From Ooceraea biroi (lineage: Eukaryota > Arthropoda > Insecta > Hymenoptera > Formicidae), in assembly GCF_003672135.1 (NCBI RefSeq), contig NC_039507.1, positions 14,004,278-14,068,277 of the forward strand: DNA of 64,000 bases, in the 5' to 3' direction. The notes under the pieces are model-generated. The model saw only the letters and a program-made list of their open reading frames with translations. It did no database searches and had not been told where the DNA came from. The translations under genes were made by a program, and so were the position numbers. Below are positions 22,669 to 34,665 of the stretch, one piece after another (positions within the stretch are counted from its first letter, which is position 1; each line of letters starts with the position of its first letter).

Positions 22669-22887
22669 AGGAGAAAATTTCATTAAAATACGCATGTTTA
22701 TATCGCGAAAAAAGAAAGTATGATTGTCTGGACATGACAACGTAATTGAACATTGCCCAACATTGGCGAATTTATTATATTTAAACATCGATCATTTAAT
22801 GGCTGATATAAACTTTTCACGTTACTGTCGATATCGGATTCATAATGGAGATATTTTATTCAATCATTCACTTCGTTCGCATATGTA

Positions 22888-23715
22888 CAGAGTGTTTCAT
22901 TTTAATTAGAACAGGCAATATCTAGAAATCACAAGATTTTAGAAGAAAATGTTTCATATAAAAGTTTCATAGCCTTGAAGGAGACATAAAATGGTGCCAT
23001 TGATTTGATCTTGAATAATCGTTTGAAGACCTTTAAGTTTTTAAATAAAAAAATCTTCATTTTTCATTGCACATTTTTGCAGCCTATGTCGAGAATTTTA
23101 CAAATCAATATAATTAAGTATTTTTTTGCGTTAAGTACTTTCCAACTTATAAGACTTGAAGTTTACAGTACCGCACATTACCAAAGGCGTTCCGCGTGGA
23201 GATTGCGCAGTCGGATTTACACCTCTGTAAATCCCAACGGATGATGCAAAACAATTGTTTTTTAAGAGACCGTTCTGAAGGATTGAACTTGCGACTGCGT
23301 CACTCTTCTTTAATTGGAACGAAGATCATAAAAATTTCAGAACATACTTTTATCGATGAATACGATACTAATGGTATCATCGATGCAAATAATATCTGAT
23401 CTAAACTAATTTGACCTCCCTAAAATATTTTCTGGGATTCTCGAAGACGTCGTCTACCGCAGACGACCAACAACAACAGTTGACATGATGAATATCGTGG
23501 CCGCCTGCAGAATTTCTGCACATACCTTGCAGAATACAGTGGCAAATTTTTAACAGAGTTCAACTCTGTATCGAGCAGAACGGCAATAATTTCAAACATT
23601 TACTATAAGGTATGCGTTTAGAGAACAGTTTGGAGCCAAAAACTACCGCGGAAATGACGAGCCATGAGATCTGCGTCTCCATCTGCGTACGAGCGCAGCG
23701 CAGTGCGCGCGCGCG

Positions 23716-23758
<43 letters not shown>

Positions 23759-24143
23759 CAAAGGTGTAAATCCAACTGTGCAACCTCCATGTGATATACC
23801 TTAGGTAATACTGATGTCGGCGGTTTTTTAAACTTCTAGTCTTATAATTCGAAAAGTACTTAACGAAACAATACGAAAAAATACTTAATTATAGTACTTT
23901 GGAAACCTCTCGAGGTAACAAGCTACAAATATATCCACTGAAAAATAGGGATTTCTATCCATTTAAGAAATTAAAGGTGAGCTTCACGTGATCTTCAAAT
24001 GATCATCCAAGATCAAATCAATTTATGTCCTACTACCATTTTATGACCCCTCCAAGCCAGAAAACTTTTGTACGAAACATTTTTTTTTTTAAATTCCGTG
24101 ATTTCCAAATATTTGCCTGTTCTAATTAAAATGGGATACCCTG
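22888..24143. mobile_element. 1.26 kb palindromic element, TA-flanked, with (CA)n
   Basis: Ends cagagtgtttcattttaatt and its near-complement, flanked by TA. Arms share aaatgtttcatataaaagt-type and cataaaatggt phrases and meet around (CA)n at 23708-23756. The subterminal phrase is common with 33282-34665 and 57355-57640. The phrase gcagtcggattta links it to the Tc1 element at 42.2-45.3 kb. Confidence 0.7.
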
Positions 24144-24258
24144 TATATTCGAATTATTGATAGTATCACATATATCGTAATAAAATAAAAATTCAGGCAT
24201 AGAATGGAAAAATTATAGTAATATTTATTTCTCTTTCTTTTAGTTTAAAAATAATTTT

Positions 24259-25241
24259 GGTAAATCTTTAGATTAGGGACGATCTCATCGATTTCAGTGA
24301 CCTTGACATATATTGTCGAGGACTCTGATTAAGTTGCAAAAAGTTTTAACCGTCACTCGTTGTTTATTAAAAAGTTATTAACAAAATAAGTCCAATAGTT
24401 ATGCATGGATTTTCAATGTTTCACGTGAAGCGAGATACACTGTTTACTACTTTCAGTGCGAATCTCCTGACCTTCTTTATTTACATTCTTTCATATTCGG
24501 TTTATTTTCTCGTAGTGTCTCAGTCATCTTTCATTAGTCATTGTTGAAAGTTTGCATACCACGATCTAAAATAAAACTTTACAAGAGAATATGTGATGAT
24601 AAAAACAAACTTATTAATTCCGCATGGGTTCGACGAGGTTCGTGTCTTTTTTTCACGCTCATTCAGACATTCCACTCCAATCAACCACGGATGACGTAGT
24701 CCCCCTGGAGTTTGTTTATATTTTTTTCGGCGGGGGTGCAGGTAGAGGGCGCAGCCCTGCATTACCCGCTCCACGCAGACTATCAAATCATCGGTATGAT
24801 TCCGCATGGGTTCAATGAGGTCTGTGTCTTAGACATTGCGTAAGTACGAGAGAGGAGGGAAGGACTTCGCTTTACGTGGAAAGTCGAAAACATAGACCTC
24901 GTTGAACCCATGTGGAATCGTGCCGATGACTCGACAGTCTTTGCGTGGACGGTTTCGTCCCTTCATCTGCATCCCCGAAAAAAATAAACTAACTCCAGGA
25001 GAACTACTCCGCCCGCGGTGGACCCCGATTGGCGTAGAATGTCTATGACACGAACCTTGTCAAACCCATGCGGAATCATATCGATGATTCAACAGTGCAA
25101 AATTATTAAACGTTTTTTGTTAATAACGTTTTAACAAACAAGGAGCGACGGCTAAAATCTTTTGAATGTTGTTCAGGGTCATGTCCTTGACAATATATGT
25201 CATTGAAATCGGTGAGGTCGCCCCTAATCTAAAGATTTACC
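24259..25241. mobile_element. Palindromic element of the ggtaaatct family
   Basis: Ends ggtaaatctttagattaggg and complement. Each arm carries one gaccttgacatatatt..ttattaac unit (24295-24430 and inverted 25095-25205). The centre holds two copies of the gttcgac.aggt..gtgt core also seen at 21460-21740. Confidence 0.65.
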
Positions 25242-25294
25242 ATAACTTTGGTAGCCATTATAGTACATAATCTTTTTGTACAATTGTGTTGTAT

Positions 25295-25650
25295 ATGATT
25301 CTTGTACGTGCCCGTCAATGAATCGATGGGTCGTGCAGTAGCCTTGACTTATCGGCCTGATGTATCCGCAGAGTCGATAAGATCGATAATGATAAACGAA
25401 GATATAATAATAATCCATGCATTTCTAAATTAGAGAGAGAAGAAAGAAGGGAGGAACAAATAAAAAATTAGTTATATATTATTTTTCTTATTATTCTATA
25501 TTACTGCTAATGTGTTCTTTCCGATGCGCTTTTCCAAAGTGTGCGCGCGTTTATCATTATCAATTTTATCGACTCTACGGGTAAATCAGGCCGATAAGTT
25601 AGGGCTACTGCATGACCCATCGATTCATTGACGAGCACTGAGATACCTAC
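25295..25650. mobile_element. Degenerate palindromic MITE
   Basis: The phrase tcaatgaatcgatgggtc..cagtagcc..cttatcggcctgat at 25315-25360 is repeated inverted at 25580-25645. No ORF. Confidence 0.55.
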
Positions 25651-26330
25651 ATCTAGCAGTAAATTTTTCAAATATGTTATAATCTAATAATTCAGAATAC
25701 GCAATAAAAGACATATATACAAACAAAGTAATATTAAAATTATTAAGTTAGTAATGTCTTTCTTTGTATGTGATCTACAATCTATGATCAAGTTTATTCA
25801 GAAAGTTTAGTTGGCAGGCCTTGTATATAGTTTTCTTGTTCTGATTTTTGTATTCTTTAAGTTAGATAGTGTATTATATAAACAGCACATTTATTTTGTA
25901 CAAATTAAGTAATAATCGAATATATTAGTTTGAAATAAGCAAGTCGCGCTTAATTATATTATATTATATTATATTATCATCGGTGAATCCCAATATCCAA
26001 CACAAATATAATTCAAACATAATTGTGCATATAAATATAAAAACGATTATGTATTAAAATGAGATATAATAAAATATTTAAACAATATTAAAAAAATTTA
26101 AACAATATTATATAATTAATCAAACAATGTTTAGCACATTTCATGTAAAAGATGAAATTAATTTCAACATTATGAGATTATAACTATTTTGTAATTATAA
26201 TAAATACAATAAAACTCTAATACAAAATGTATTTATCATATATATTATGCTTCCAATAAAACATGTCAAATAATAACATTCAGCATAATACTCTATGTGC
26301 TATATTTAGTTTCCCAAATCCAGATTAAGG
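25651..26330. other. AT-rich sequence without recognisable genes
   Basis: Very AT-rich, with short direct repeats (atatt runs at 25955-25980, aaacaatatta at 26080-26110). No coding or mobile signature was seen. Confidence 0.5.
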
Positions 26331-26523
26331 AAGTCAACTGCTCAATGATCTTGACATTGGTATATATTCTTGAAATATTCTTACTGACAAGTAACACTAC
26401 CCAAGTGCCACTCGCCGATTTTCTTGAAACTTTGCACACACGTAGTACATCAAAAACCATTAGACACGTGTCTTTTTATTTGTGCTAACAACGCATTTTA
26501 AGGTTAGAAAACGCATTCGAAAA

Positions 26524-27169
26524 TTTAACACTCTATAGCACAATGATAACTAACGCTACTCCTGAGCGTTATTCTCTTACAGCTTTTACGACATTACTCT
26601 ATTATGATTTCATTGTCTGAATATTTGGCATCAATTTTACGAGATTCGAAATGGCAGATTCAAAATCGCGGACCGAAATCGCAGAATTTTCAAAAATTTT
26701 ATTTAAAGTCAGTTTTGAAGAAGTGTTTTAGACCCGTGATTACGATTTTGGTAACAGTTATATCAATCTAGAGGAATTTTGTCAAACTACTATTAACATT
26801 GTAAACAGTGACCTCGAAAACCACCACAAAAATGGTTTTTGAAACTAATTTAAAACAATTGGAATTTGGGTCCACCATTTTGGATGCACCATATTGAATT
26901 TGCCATTTTTCATCCACCACCCCTAGATTGATATAACTGTTACCAAAATCGTAATAACGGGTCTAAAACACTTCTTCGAAACTGACTTTAAATAAAAGTT
27001 TTGAAAATTCTGCGATTCGGTCCGCGATTTTGAATCTGCCATTCCGAATCTCGTAAAATTAATGCCAAACATTCAGACAATGAAATCATAATAGAATAAT
27101 GTCGTAAAAGCTGTAAGAGAATAACGCTCAGGAGTAGCGTTAGTTACCATTATGCTATAGAGTGTTAAA
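26524..27169. mobile_element. Nested palindrome, 646 bp
   Basis: Ends tttaacactctatagca and complement. Arms of about 250-300 bp (tcctgagcgttattctctta and inverse) with a central ccaccattttggatg region. The empty site is preserved in the right outer arm near 28800. Confidence 0.8.
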
Positions 27170-27354
27170 GGAGGATGTTAAAAAAGTGCCGATTTCTGCC
27201 CAAAAAGGTGTAAGTAAAAGGGATAGTAGTTTTTTATAGATTTTGACCTCCTAAATACGATAAAACAATTGAAAAGTGTGTGGGCGTTAGGGAACACCTT
27301 GAAAATTGAGTTTGAAGATGATATATTCAGAAATTCGGATGATGTATGCCGCAG

Positions 27355-28308
27355 TGCTCGGAATTAGTTGCCCTTTTCGGGCCGATTTCAGAAGCGACGC
27401 CTATCATTCCCCCACTACCGCTCGACGCGCGACGGCCGAGCCGCCGAACGCTGTGTCTCAGGGGCGCCACTATATGAGATATACGCTGAGAGCATTATCC
27501 CAGCGCCCTTTCGTCCAGTCATTACAATTTTTCTAGCTAAATAGGTTTTACTTTCACAATGAAAAGTGAAGTACTAAATTTTCAATTATTAATGTAGTAT
27601 ACACACACACAGTAAGAATTTTACAGTACACATTAATAATAAATTAATAATTGAAAATTTAGTATTTACTTACTTATTAAAAGTAAAACTTAATTAGTAA
27701 GAAAAATTTTAATGATAATAATTGAACGAAAAGACGCTAAGACTATGCTCGCAGCATACACCTTATACATGTATTACAAATATATTATACACATATGCAT
27801 ATATTATATAATATATGATTATTATATATTGTTACAAATATATTATATATGTGCGTGTGTGTATGCATATGTGTATAATATGTTTGTAATACATGTATAA
27901 GATGTATGCTGCGAGCATAATCTTAGCGTCTTTTCGTTCAATTATTACCATTAAATTTTTTCTTACTAATTAATTTTTACTTTTAATAAGTAAGTAAATA
28001 CTAAATTTTCAATTATTAACTTATTATTAATGTGTACTGTAAAATTCTTACTGTGTGTGTGTATACTACATTAATAATTGAAAATTTAGTACTTCACTTT
28101 TCATTGTGAAAGTAAAACCTATTTAGCTAGAAAAATTGTAATGACTGGACGAAAGGGCGCTGGGATAATGCTCTCAGCGTATATCTCATATAGTGGCGCC
28201 CCTGAGACACAGCGTTCGGCGGCTCGGCCGTCGCGCGTCGAGCGGTAGTGGGGGAATGATAGGCGTCGCTTCTGAAATCGGCCCGAAAAGGGCAACTAAT
28301 TCCGAGCA
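27355..28308. mobile_element. Nested palindrome with a second inverted relative inside
   Basis: Ends tgctcggaattagttgccc and complement. The arms contain a GC-rich ctaccgctcgacgcgcgacg part and an AT-rich part. The inner segment 27600-28060 repeats a diverged copy of the same phrase set (gaacgaaaagacgcta versus gacgaaagggcgct), so an older relative seems nested within. Flanks suggest a duplication of about 7 bp, atgtatg. Confidence 0.75.
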
Positions 28309-29699
28309 TTGAATGTATGGAGTCACAACAAAATACGTCCGTATGAGTATTTTGAGGAAAGGGGACGGGGGAAAAGGAGATGTGTTTGTAATAATCAGTA
28401 ATCAGTGATCAGTGAAAATACAAAACAAAAAAAATAGAAAATGGACCCAACATCTCGTCGCATCCTCCTTGCGGGTTCGGCAGAGAATGAAATTATCCCT
28501 TCTTTCCCCACACTCAGTTACTTACGCTTTCGCTCACAAATGCACACAAAACATATTTTTATTTTCCTCTGCCTCCTTCCTCCCAAAAAACTCACACGGA
28601 CGTATTTTGTCGTGGCTCCATATATCATCCGAATTTCTAAATATACCATGTTTAAACGCAATTTTCAAGGTGTTCCCTAACGCTCACGCACTTTTCAATT
28701 ATTTTATAGTATTCAGGAGGTCCAAATCTATAAAAAACACTATCCCTTTTACTTACACCTTTTTGAGCAGAAATCGACACTTTTTTTAACATCCTCCTTT
28801 TCGAATGCGTTTTCTAACCTTAAAATGCGTTGTTAGCACAAATAAAAAGACAGGTGTCTAATGTTTTTCGATGTACTACATGTGTGCAAAGTTTCAAGAA
28901 AATTGGCGAGTGGCACTTGGGTAGTGTTACTTGTGAGAGTACCTTCAAAAAGTTTGAGGCGTCGTTCTTGATTAAAGAGTTATTAACACCTTAATGTACT
29001 AGCCTGAATCATCTCAGACAGCACCTTGTTTACATTACAATGATGCACATTAATTCGCGCATAAAATATAATTACATTAAATTTATTTATGTATACATAT
29101 CTAATATACATATCCAATGAGTATACATGCGGTTCGTCAGGAATGTTTAGTTTTATTTATTTTGTTATCAACAATTATCCGCAATAACATACGACAATCC
29201 GTGTTATATCATATTGCCTTATTCTCTTTCTTTCTCTCTTGTGAAGGCGTGCATGTTTGTATATGTATGTGACATTAGAATTAAGCATAGAATAAGTTTA
29301 ACTACATTTGTACATATACATATGTATTTCAGCGAGTTGTTATGTAATTTAGAGGAAATTATTGTAATCTTTAGATTATTTAAATACTAAGGCAATTTTT
29401 GATTCGGTTTAGCAGCACCAAGTATTTTGAAAAAACACTTATTTGTATTAATAAATATATTTATATGTATTAAAATATTTATTCGTATAAAAATATCTGG
29501 ATATAGCACTTTAATATCAAAGGCCAGTATTCATAGTCCGTTCTTATTTCCAGACGATCTGAAGTAATGTCTTAAGATGCTAATACGACTGTGTGATTGG
29601 TTTCAAATATCTTATGATTGTACTTAAGATGATCTTAAATCAGAATCAACAATGAATATCGGCCAAAGAGTAATAATAAAATAATAGATTTTCTGGTTT

Positions 29700-30775
29700 G
29701 CGTAAATATCCATTGTAGTTGGCGCAATTTGTTGAAATCATTAGTTTCGTACAGTCCTTTTTTGAAAGAACTTCAGGCGCGTATACTTGGCGTTTTTTTG
29801 TACCTTTTTTTAAAAAGGTAATTTTGTTGTGATTTCACACATTTTGTAGTGTAAAGTATGTTATTCTTTTTTTATAATATATGAGGAGATGAAAGCCATA
29901 GTCCTGCCACTCAAAGTTTTTAAAATTATTAACCTACATGTTTATAAAATATAAAATTATATTGAGTACATTTATGCACAGCAGTCAATATATTCAAAAA
30001 GAAAGAGTTTACCCCGTTGTTTTTTATTTCGTTTAATAAATAAATATAAATATACATTCTGCAAAAAAAGTATCCGGAATTAGTTAATAAAACACAAATT
30101 ACTTGTTTATTCATCAATATTGATTTTGTCACCTTTAAAATAGGCCCCATCGGATGCAATACACATGTGCCAACGCTTAAGTCCTCAAAACACTTTTCAA
30201 ACGCTGAAGCTGGTATTGCTTTGAGTTCGTCGTCGTCGTCCTCGTCCTCCTCCTCCTCCTCCTCCTCTCGCTCTCTCATTCACTCGCTCTCTCGCCCTCT
30301 CGCTCTCCCGCTCTGTCATTCACTCGCTCTCTTACCCTCCCGCTCTCTCGCTCTCTCACTCTCTATCGTCGTCGTCGACGTTGCAGCAAATCGCGTCATA
30401 CATGCTATCTGGCGCACGCGAGAAAACGGAGCGGGTGCCATCTCGACGAAAAGAACGAACTGTATACACGACGATGATGATAATAATAATAATGACGACG
30501 ACGTTTCTTAATCGAAAATTTGTCAATTTCAGACTTTGGATCGCAATATCTCCGCTCGTAGGGCACGTAGGAGAAAAATGAAAACATTTTTCTTGTACAA
30601 ATCAAACCCAAGCTATGCATTGAGCCTACTTAGAAGTTGATCAGATCAGTCATTATTGAGATCTGATAATCGAGGTGTTTCGCGAAACGTCGTGTCGCAT
30701 AATAGTGGTACTCTGTCTTTTGCGCTGCGCGTACACTTGGCGTGAGACACTACAGTGCCTCTTAATCTGTAATAA
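29700..30775. mobile_element. GTACTTGGCG-family composite, copy 1
   Basis: Begins gtagttggcgcaatttgtt, with tatacttggcg at 29789 and a ttttttaaaaagg palindrome. Then a mariner 3' relic, a (TC)n tract (30255-30365), and a tail ending cacttggcgtgagacac at 30734. It matches 61670-62330 plus 63240-63590 in the same order. Confidence 0.7.
30040..30225 (-). pseudogene. Mariner transposase C-terminus, relic 1
   Basis: The minus strand can be read AIPASAFEKCFED, then, after a frame change, WHMCIASDGAYFKGDKINID and stop. This is the standard C-terminal end of mariner transposases. The terminal ttccggatactttttt follows. Confidence 0.75.
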
Positions 30776-30896
30776 AAAAGTCAGTAACTAAACCATGTGT
30801 TAAGGGATGAACAAAATATAACAAATTAAAATTTGCATTTAAATGTTATAATCTCTAATGCGTAAATGTAACAATCATGAAAACTAACCAGGAGGT

Positions 30897-31079
30897 TCAT
30901 CTTCGTGTTTGTAAAGTGAGATCAAAACTAGGTATCAATGGTAGTTCAAAATATGTACATTGATGACATTGCGATCGACAAACTATTGATAATTGGAAGT
31001 CGGGAGAAGATAAATGGAGTAAATCGGAATGAAATACTTCATTTATGATTAATAGGAAGACGCAAATTGTTATTGCCAT
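30897..31079 (-). other. 60-codon ORF with signal-peptide-like start (doubtful)
   Basis: ATG at 31079, MAITICVFLLIINEVFHSDL, then a short tail with three Cys. The hydrophobic start could be a secretion signal, but it lies in AT-rich sequence and may be chance. Confidence 0.15.
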
Positions 31080-31210
31080 TTTTGTAAATAATGAAAAATA
31101 TATTGTTGTATATGATTAAGTGTTGACGGGTCTGCAAACAGACACTCACACAGTGTTGTATGAGGAACGTGTCGTGGAACGAAAGCGACATCATAATTAG
31201 GATTTTGGAA

Positions 31211-31373
31211 CTAATGTAGATAACTACTTTTGGGCTTATAATCTGAAGTATTCGCCCATATAAGTTGAACCTCTTGGTCTCTAGTCTTCATAGTAACAAT
31301 AAAGGTAACAACACAAAACAAAATTAAAATAACTGTGGACAAAGACTCCGCTCCTTCTCTCTGCACTCCCACT
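31211..31373 (-). CDS. Candidate terminal exon with one transmembrane segment
   Basis: A good acceptor (ttatatttttttcag) precedes 31373. The frame then reads VGVQREGAESLSTVILILF, then CVVTFIVTMKTRDQEVQL, and ends PKSSYLH with TAG at 31211-31213. The segment STVILILFCVVTFIVTM is a plausible membrane span followed by a short polar tail. No family was recognised and no close AATAAA was found. It may be the last exon of a nested minus-strand gene or a fortuitous frame. Confidence 0.35.
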
Positions 31374-31567
31374 CTGAAAAAAATATAACACATTTCTATC
31401 TTCCATACCCCAAAAATATAACTTATATAATTCAAAATATGTGAAATATCTCAATTATACAATCATACAATTTAATAAATATACAAATTGGTTTGGTTAT
31501 TTTACTCGTGGTGGACGATACACAGGAAGTTATATTTTTTTCCAGAATGTAGGTGCAGAGCATTATA

Positions 31568-32845
31568 TTGGGTTGGAAGAAAAGTAATGTCGTATTTTCT
31601 TAATCGATGGCTCCTGTCTATTAATAGCTAACTTCACTCTAGATGGCACAATTGCATACTAATGCAATTGACAGCTAACACCTCTAAGCATTATTTAATG
31701 CGTAGAAACTGTATGTAAAAGTGTACATTTTCAGTTGAGATCGAGATAAATATGGAGCAAAATAAGCTGTATTTTCGCTGTGTGATGCTCTTTTATTTCC
31801 GAAAAGGAAAAAACACGACAGAAACGAAAAAAGAAATATGTGCCGTATATGGAGAGGATGCCGAACGGATGTGTCAAAGATGGTTTGCGAAGTTTCGTGC
31901 TGATGATACGACACTTAAAGATGAGAAACGCTCTGGTCGACCGCTTATTGCTAATGACGATGAAATAAAAGCTTTAATCGAGAATAATCAGCGGTACACG
32001 ACGCGGGAAATTGCAGAGATACTCCACTTATCACATACGACTGTCATCAAGCATTTGCATAAGCTAGGTTATATCAATCGTCTTAATATCTGGATGCCGC
32101 ATAATTTATCCGAAAAAAATTTGATCGACTGTATTTCCATTTTTGATTCGTTACTTAAACGTAACGAAAATGACCCATTTTTAAAAAATTGTGACGGGCG
32201 ATGAGAATGGGTTATCTACAACAACACGGTTCGTAAACGGTCCTGTGGAAAGCATTCCGAAAAACCGTTGACCACCCCAAAACGCGCACTTCATCCAGAG
32301 AAAGTTATGCTGTGCATTTAGTGGGACTGGAAGGGTATCATATAACATGAGCTCCTTCTAAAGAACGTACGCCTTAATTCGGACAAATATTGTGCTCAAT
32401 TGGACAAATTAAAGGAAGCCATTGCAGAAAATCGCCCAGAACTGGTAAACAGAAAAGGTGTTTTATTCCATCAGGATAATGCTAGACCTCATACTTCTTT
32501 GACCACTCGGACAAAAATATTGCAACTTGGCTGGGATGTTCTACCGCACCCAGCATATTCGCCAGACATTGCTCCTTCGGATTATTATTTGTTCCGGTCT
32601 TTGCAGAACTTCCTTAATGGTAAGGCGTTTGCTTCTTTAGAAGACTGCAAAAACCACCTTCAGCAGTTTTTCGCTGAAAAAACGCCTGAGTTCTACGCAT
32701 AAGGAATCATGCAGTTGCCCGAAAGATGGTAAAAGATTATAGAAAACAACGGCCAGTACATTATCGATTAAAGTTGTTTTTAAATATGAATAAATTTGCT
32801 TTAATGTTGAATAAAAAATACGACATTACTTTCCTTCCAACTCAA
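31568..32845 (+). mobile_element. Mariner element, 1.28 kb, TA-flanked
   Basis: Terminal inverted repeats ttgggttggaagaaaagtaa and its near-complement at 32845, with TA on both sides. Length and ends fit the mariner family. The transposase inside is broken. Confidence 0.9.
31752..32702 (+). pseudogene. Mariner transposase (DD34D), disrupted
   Basis: Part 1 (31752-32204) carries the paired helix-turn-helix region (WFAKFRADDTTLKDEKRSGR, then LHLSHTTVIKHLHKLGY). Part 2 (32400-32702) has HQDNARPHTS and SPDIAPSDYYLF, giving 34 residues between the second and third Asp. Between 32204 and 32400 there are stops and frame changes, including the first catalytic region near VTGDEN. It would cut and paste the element at TA, but this copy is inactive. 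Confidence 0.88.
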
Positions 32846-33281
32846 TATTTATGTATTCAATTATATTGTGTTTAAAATAAGAAGGTATATATTAGAATTA
32901 TAGTGAATTATAGAAAGACGACTTCGTTGATTTTAATGACCTTGACATGTATTATCAAGGACATAACTCTGATTAACTAGCAAAAAGTTTTAGCTGTCAC
33001 CTGTTATTTATTATAAAGTTATGAACAATTAAAGTCAGTGAAGTCGTTCTTAATCTTAATATTTATCAAATAAGAGAATTATTACGAATCCAGACAGTTA
33101 TTTTAATTTTGTTGTTACCTTTACTGTTACACTAGCATCCCCCATCCCGGCTTCGCCCGCGATATTTATGTGTAGAATTAAATAAAAACACATTTTACAC
33201 CTTCTCACCCGTTAGGGGTGGAATTTCGGAAAACCCTCCCTTAGTGAGCACCTACGTGATAGTAGGAATATAATATATATA

Positions 33282-34665
33282 CAGTGTGATTCAGACCACC
33301 CGTACAGCCCTTTTATTTCGGAAATAGAACATTTTAGAGAAAAATGTTTCAGACAAAAGTTGTATGGCTTCGAGGGGGACATAAGATGGTATCATTGGTT
33401 TGACCTTGAAGAGTTACTTGATGGTCACATGAAGGTCATATTCAATTTCTTAAATAGAACCTACTATTTCTCATTACATATTCTTGTAGCTTATCTCGAG
33501 AGCTTTCCAAAACACTATAATAAAATATTTTTTCATTGAGTACTTTTCGAGTTATGAGGCTCCAAAGCAGTACTTTGCAGTACTTTGACATAAAGTACAA
33601 AATATGTTGTATGTTGTTATGTCATGGTGTCAAGTAAATCCTTAGGTATTATTTTAAGGTCAAATTACCTTTTCACTAAAATCTCTGTAGTTATGCATGT
33701 TTAAAAACATTCGGATCATCCTACTTTTAGCGCTATCCAGGAACAACGACGTGGACGTAGTAGAATTCTGTTTCCTTTGGGGTGTTGGTTTAACGTGAGT
33801 AATCCCCTTGCCTCTCACGTAGATGCGTGCGTGCGTGCGTGCGTGTGTGTGTATGTGTGTGTGTCTGTATTCAAGTAAGGTAGTGTTCAAAGTGAGCACC
33901 ATTCTTTTCAATGCAAACGTCTACTCTGTTTTGAAAAGAATTGGTTGCTCGAAGAATTTCATCGCTACTTAAAGATTGAATTGCTTCTGTTATTCTGTTA
34001 ATCACGTCATTCCTTGTAGTTGGGCGATCACGGTATACTATGTCTTTTATCCTTCCCCATAAATAATAATCCAGGACAGTAAGGTCCGGTGATCGAGGTG
34101 GAAAATCGATTGGACCATATTTGCCTATCCACTTATTGGGAAACATATTATTTATCACTGCACGAGCAACTCTGGATGTATGTGACGGGCATTCATCTTG
34201 TTGTTCCTGGATAGCGCTAAAAGTAGGATGATCCGAATGTTTTTAAACATGCATAACTACAGAGATTTTAGTGAAAAGGTAATTTGACCTTAAAATAATA
34301 CCTAAGGATTTACTTGACACCATGACATAACAACATACAACATATTTTGTACTTTATGTCAAAGTACTGCAAAGTACTGCTTTGGAGCCTCATAACTCGA
34401 AAAGTACTCAATGAAAAAATATTTTATTATAGTGTTTTGGAAAGCTCTCGAGATAAGCTACAAGAATATGTAATGAGAAATAGTAGGTTCTATTTAAGAA
34501 ATTGAATATGACCTTCATGTGACCATCAAGTAACTCTTCAAGGTCAAACCAATGATACCATCTTATGTCCCCCTCGAAGCCATACAACTTTTGTCTGAAA
34601 CATTTTTCTCTAAAATGTTCTATTTCCGAAATAAAAGGGCTGTACGGGTGGTCTGAATCACACTG
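33282..34665. mobile_element. Transposon with about 470 bp inverted repeats, TA-flanked
   Basis: Ends cagtgtgattcagaccaccc and complement. The arms 33282-33750 and 34198-34665 are almost identical, indicating recent origin. The centre holds a transposase fragment. (GT)n/(CGTG)n at 33820-33865. Confidence 0.88.
33871..34158 (-). pseudogene. Tc1/mariner-group transposase, C-terminal 95 codons
   Basis: The minus frame reads MFPNKWIGKYGPIDFPPRSP, then DLTVLDYYLWGRIKD (third catalytic residue region) and ends CIEKNGAHFEHYLT and stop. This is the end of a DUF4817/DDE_3 transposase. The N-terminal two thirds are missing, so this copy would need a transposase supplied elsewhere. Confidence 0.82.

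Larger units (their letters stand above)
26387..28934. mobile_element. Large palindrome containing two nested palindromes
   Basis: The outer arms are 26387-26523 plus 27170-27354 on the left and 28600-28934 on the right, with a loop near 28350-28590. Ends read acaagtaacactacccaagt and complement. The left arm is split twice (26524-27169 and 27355-28308) while the right arm keeps the uninterrupted sites. The whole sits inside a gatcttgacattggtatata unit that resumes at 28940. Confidence 0.8.

Noticed and set aside
23560..23790. Cys/Val repeat protein and the mirrored Thr/His frame
   Set aside because: Reading of (CA)n in two frames; likewise 42682-42918 and 33660-33911.
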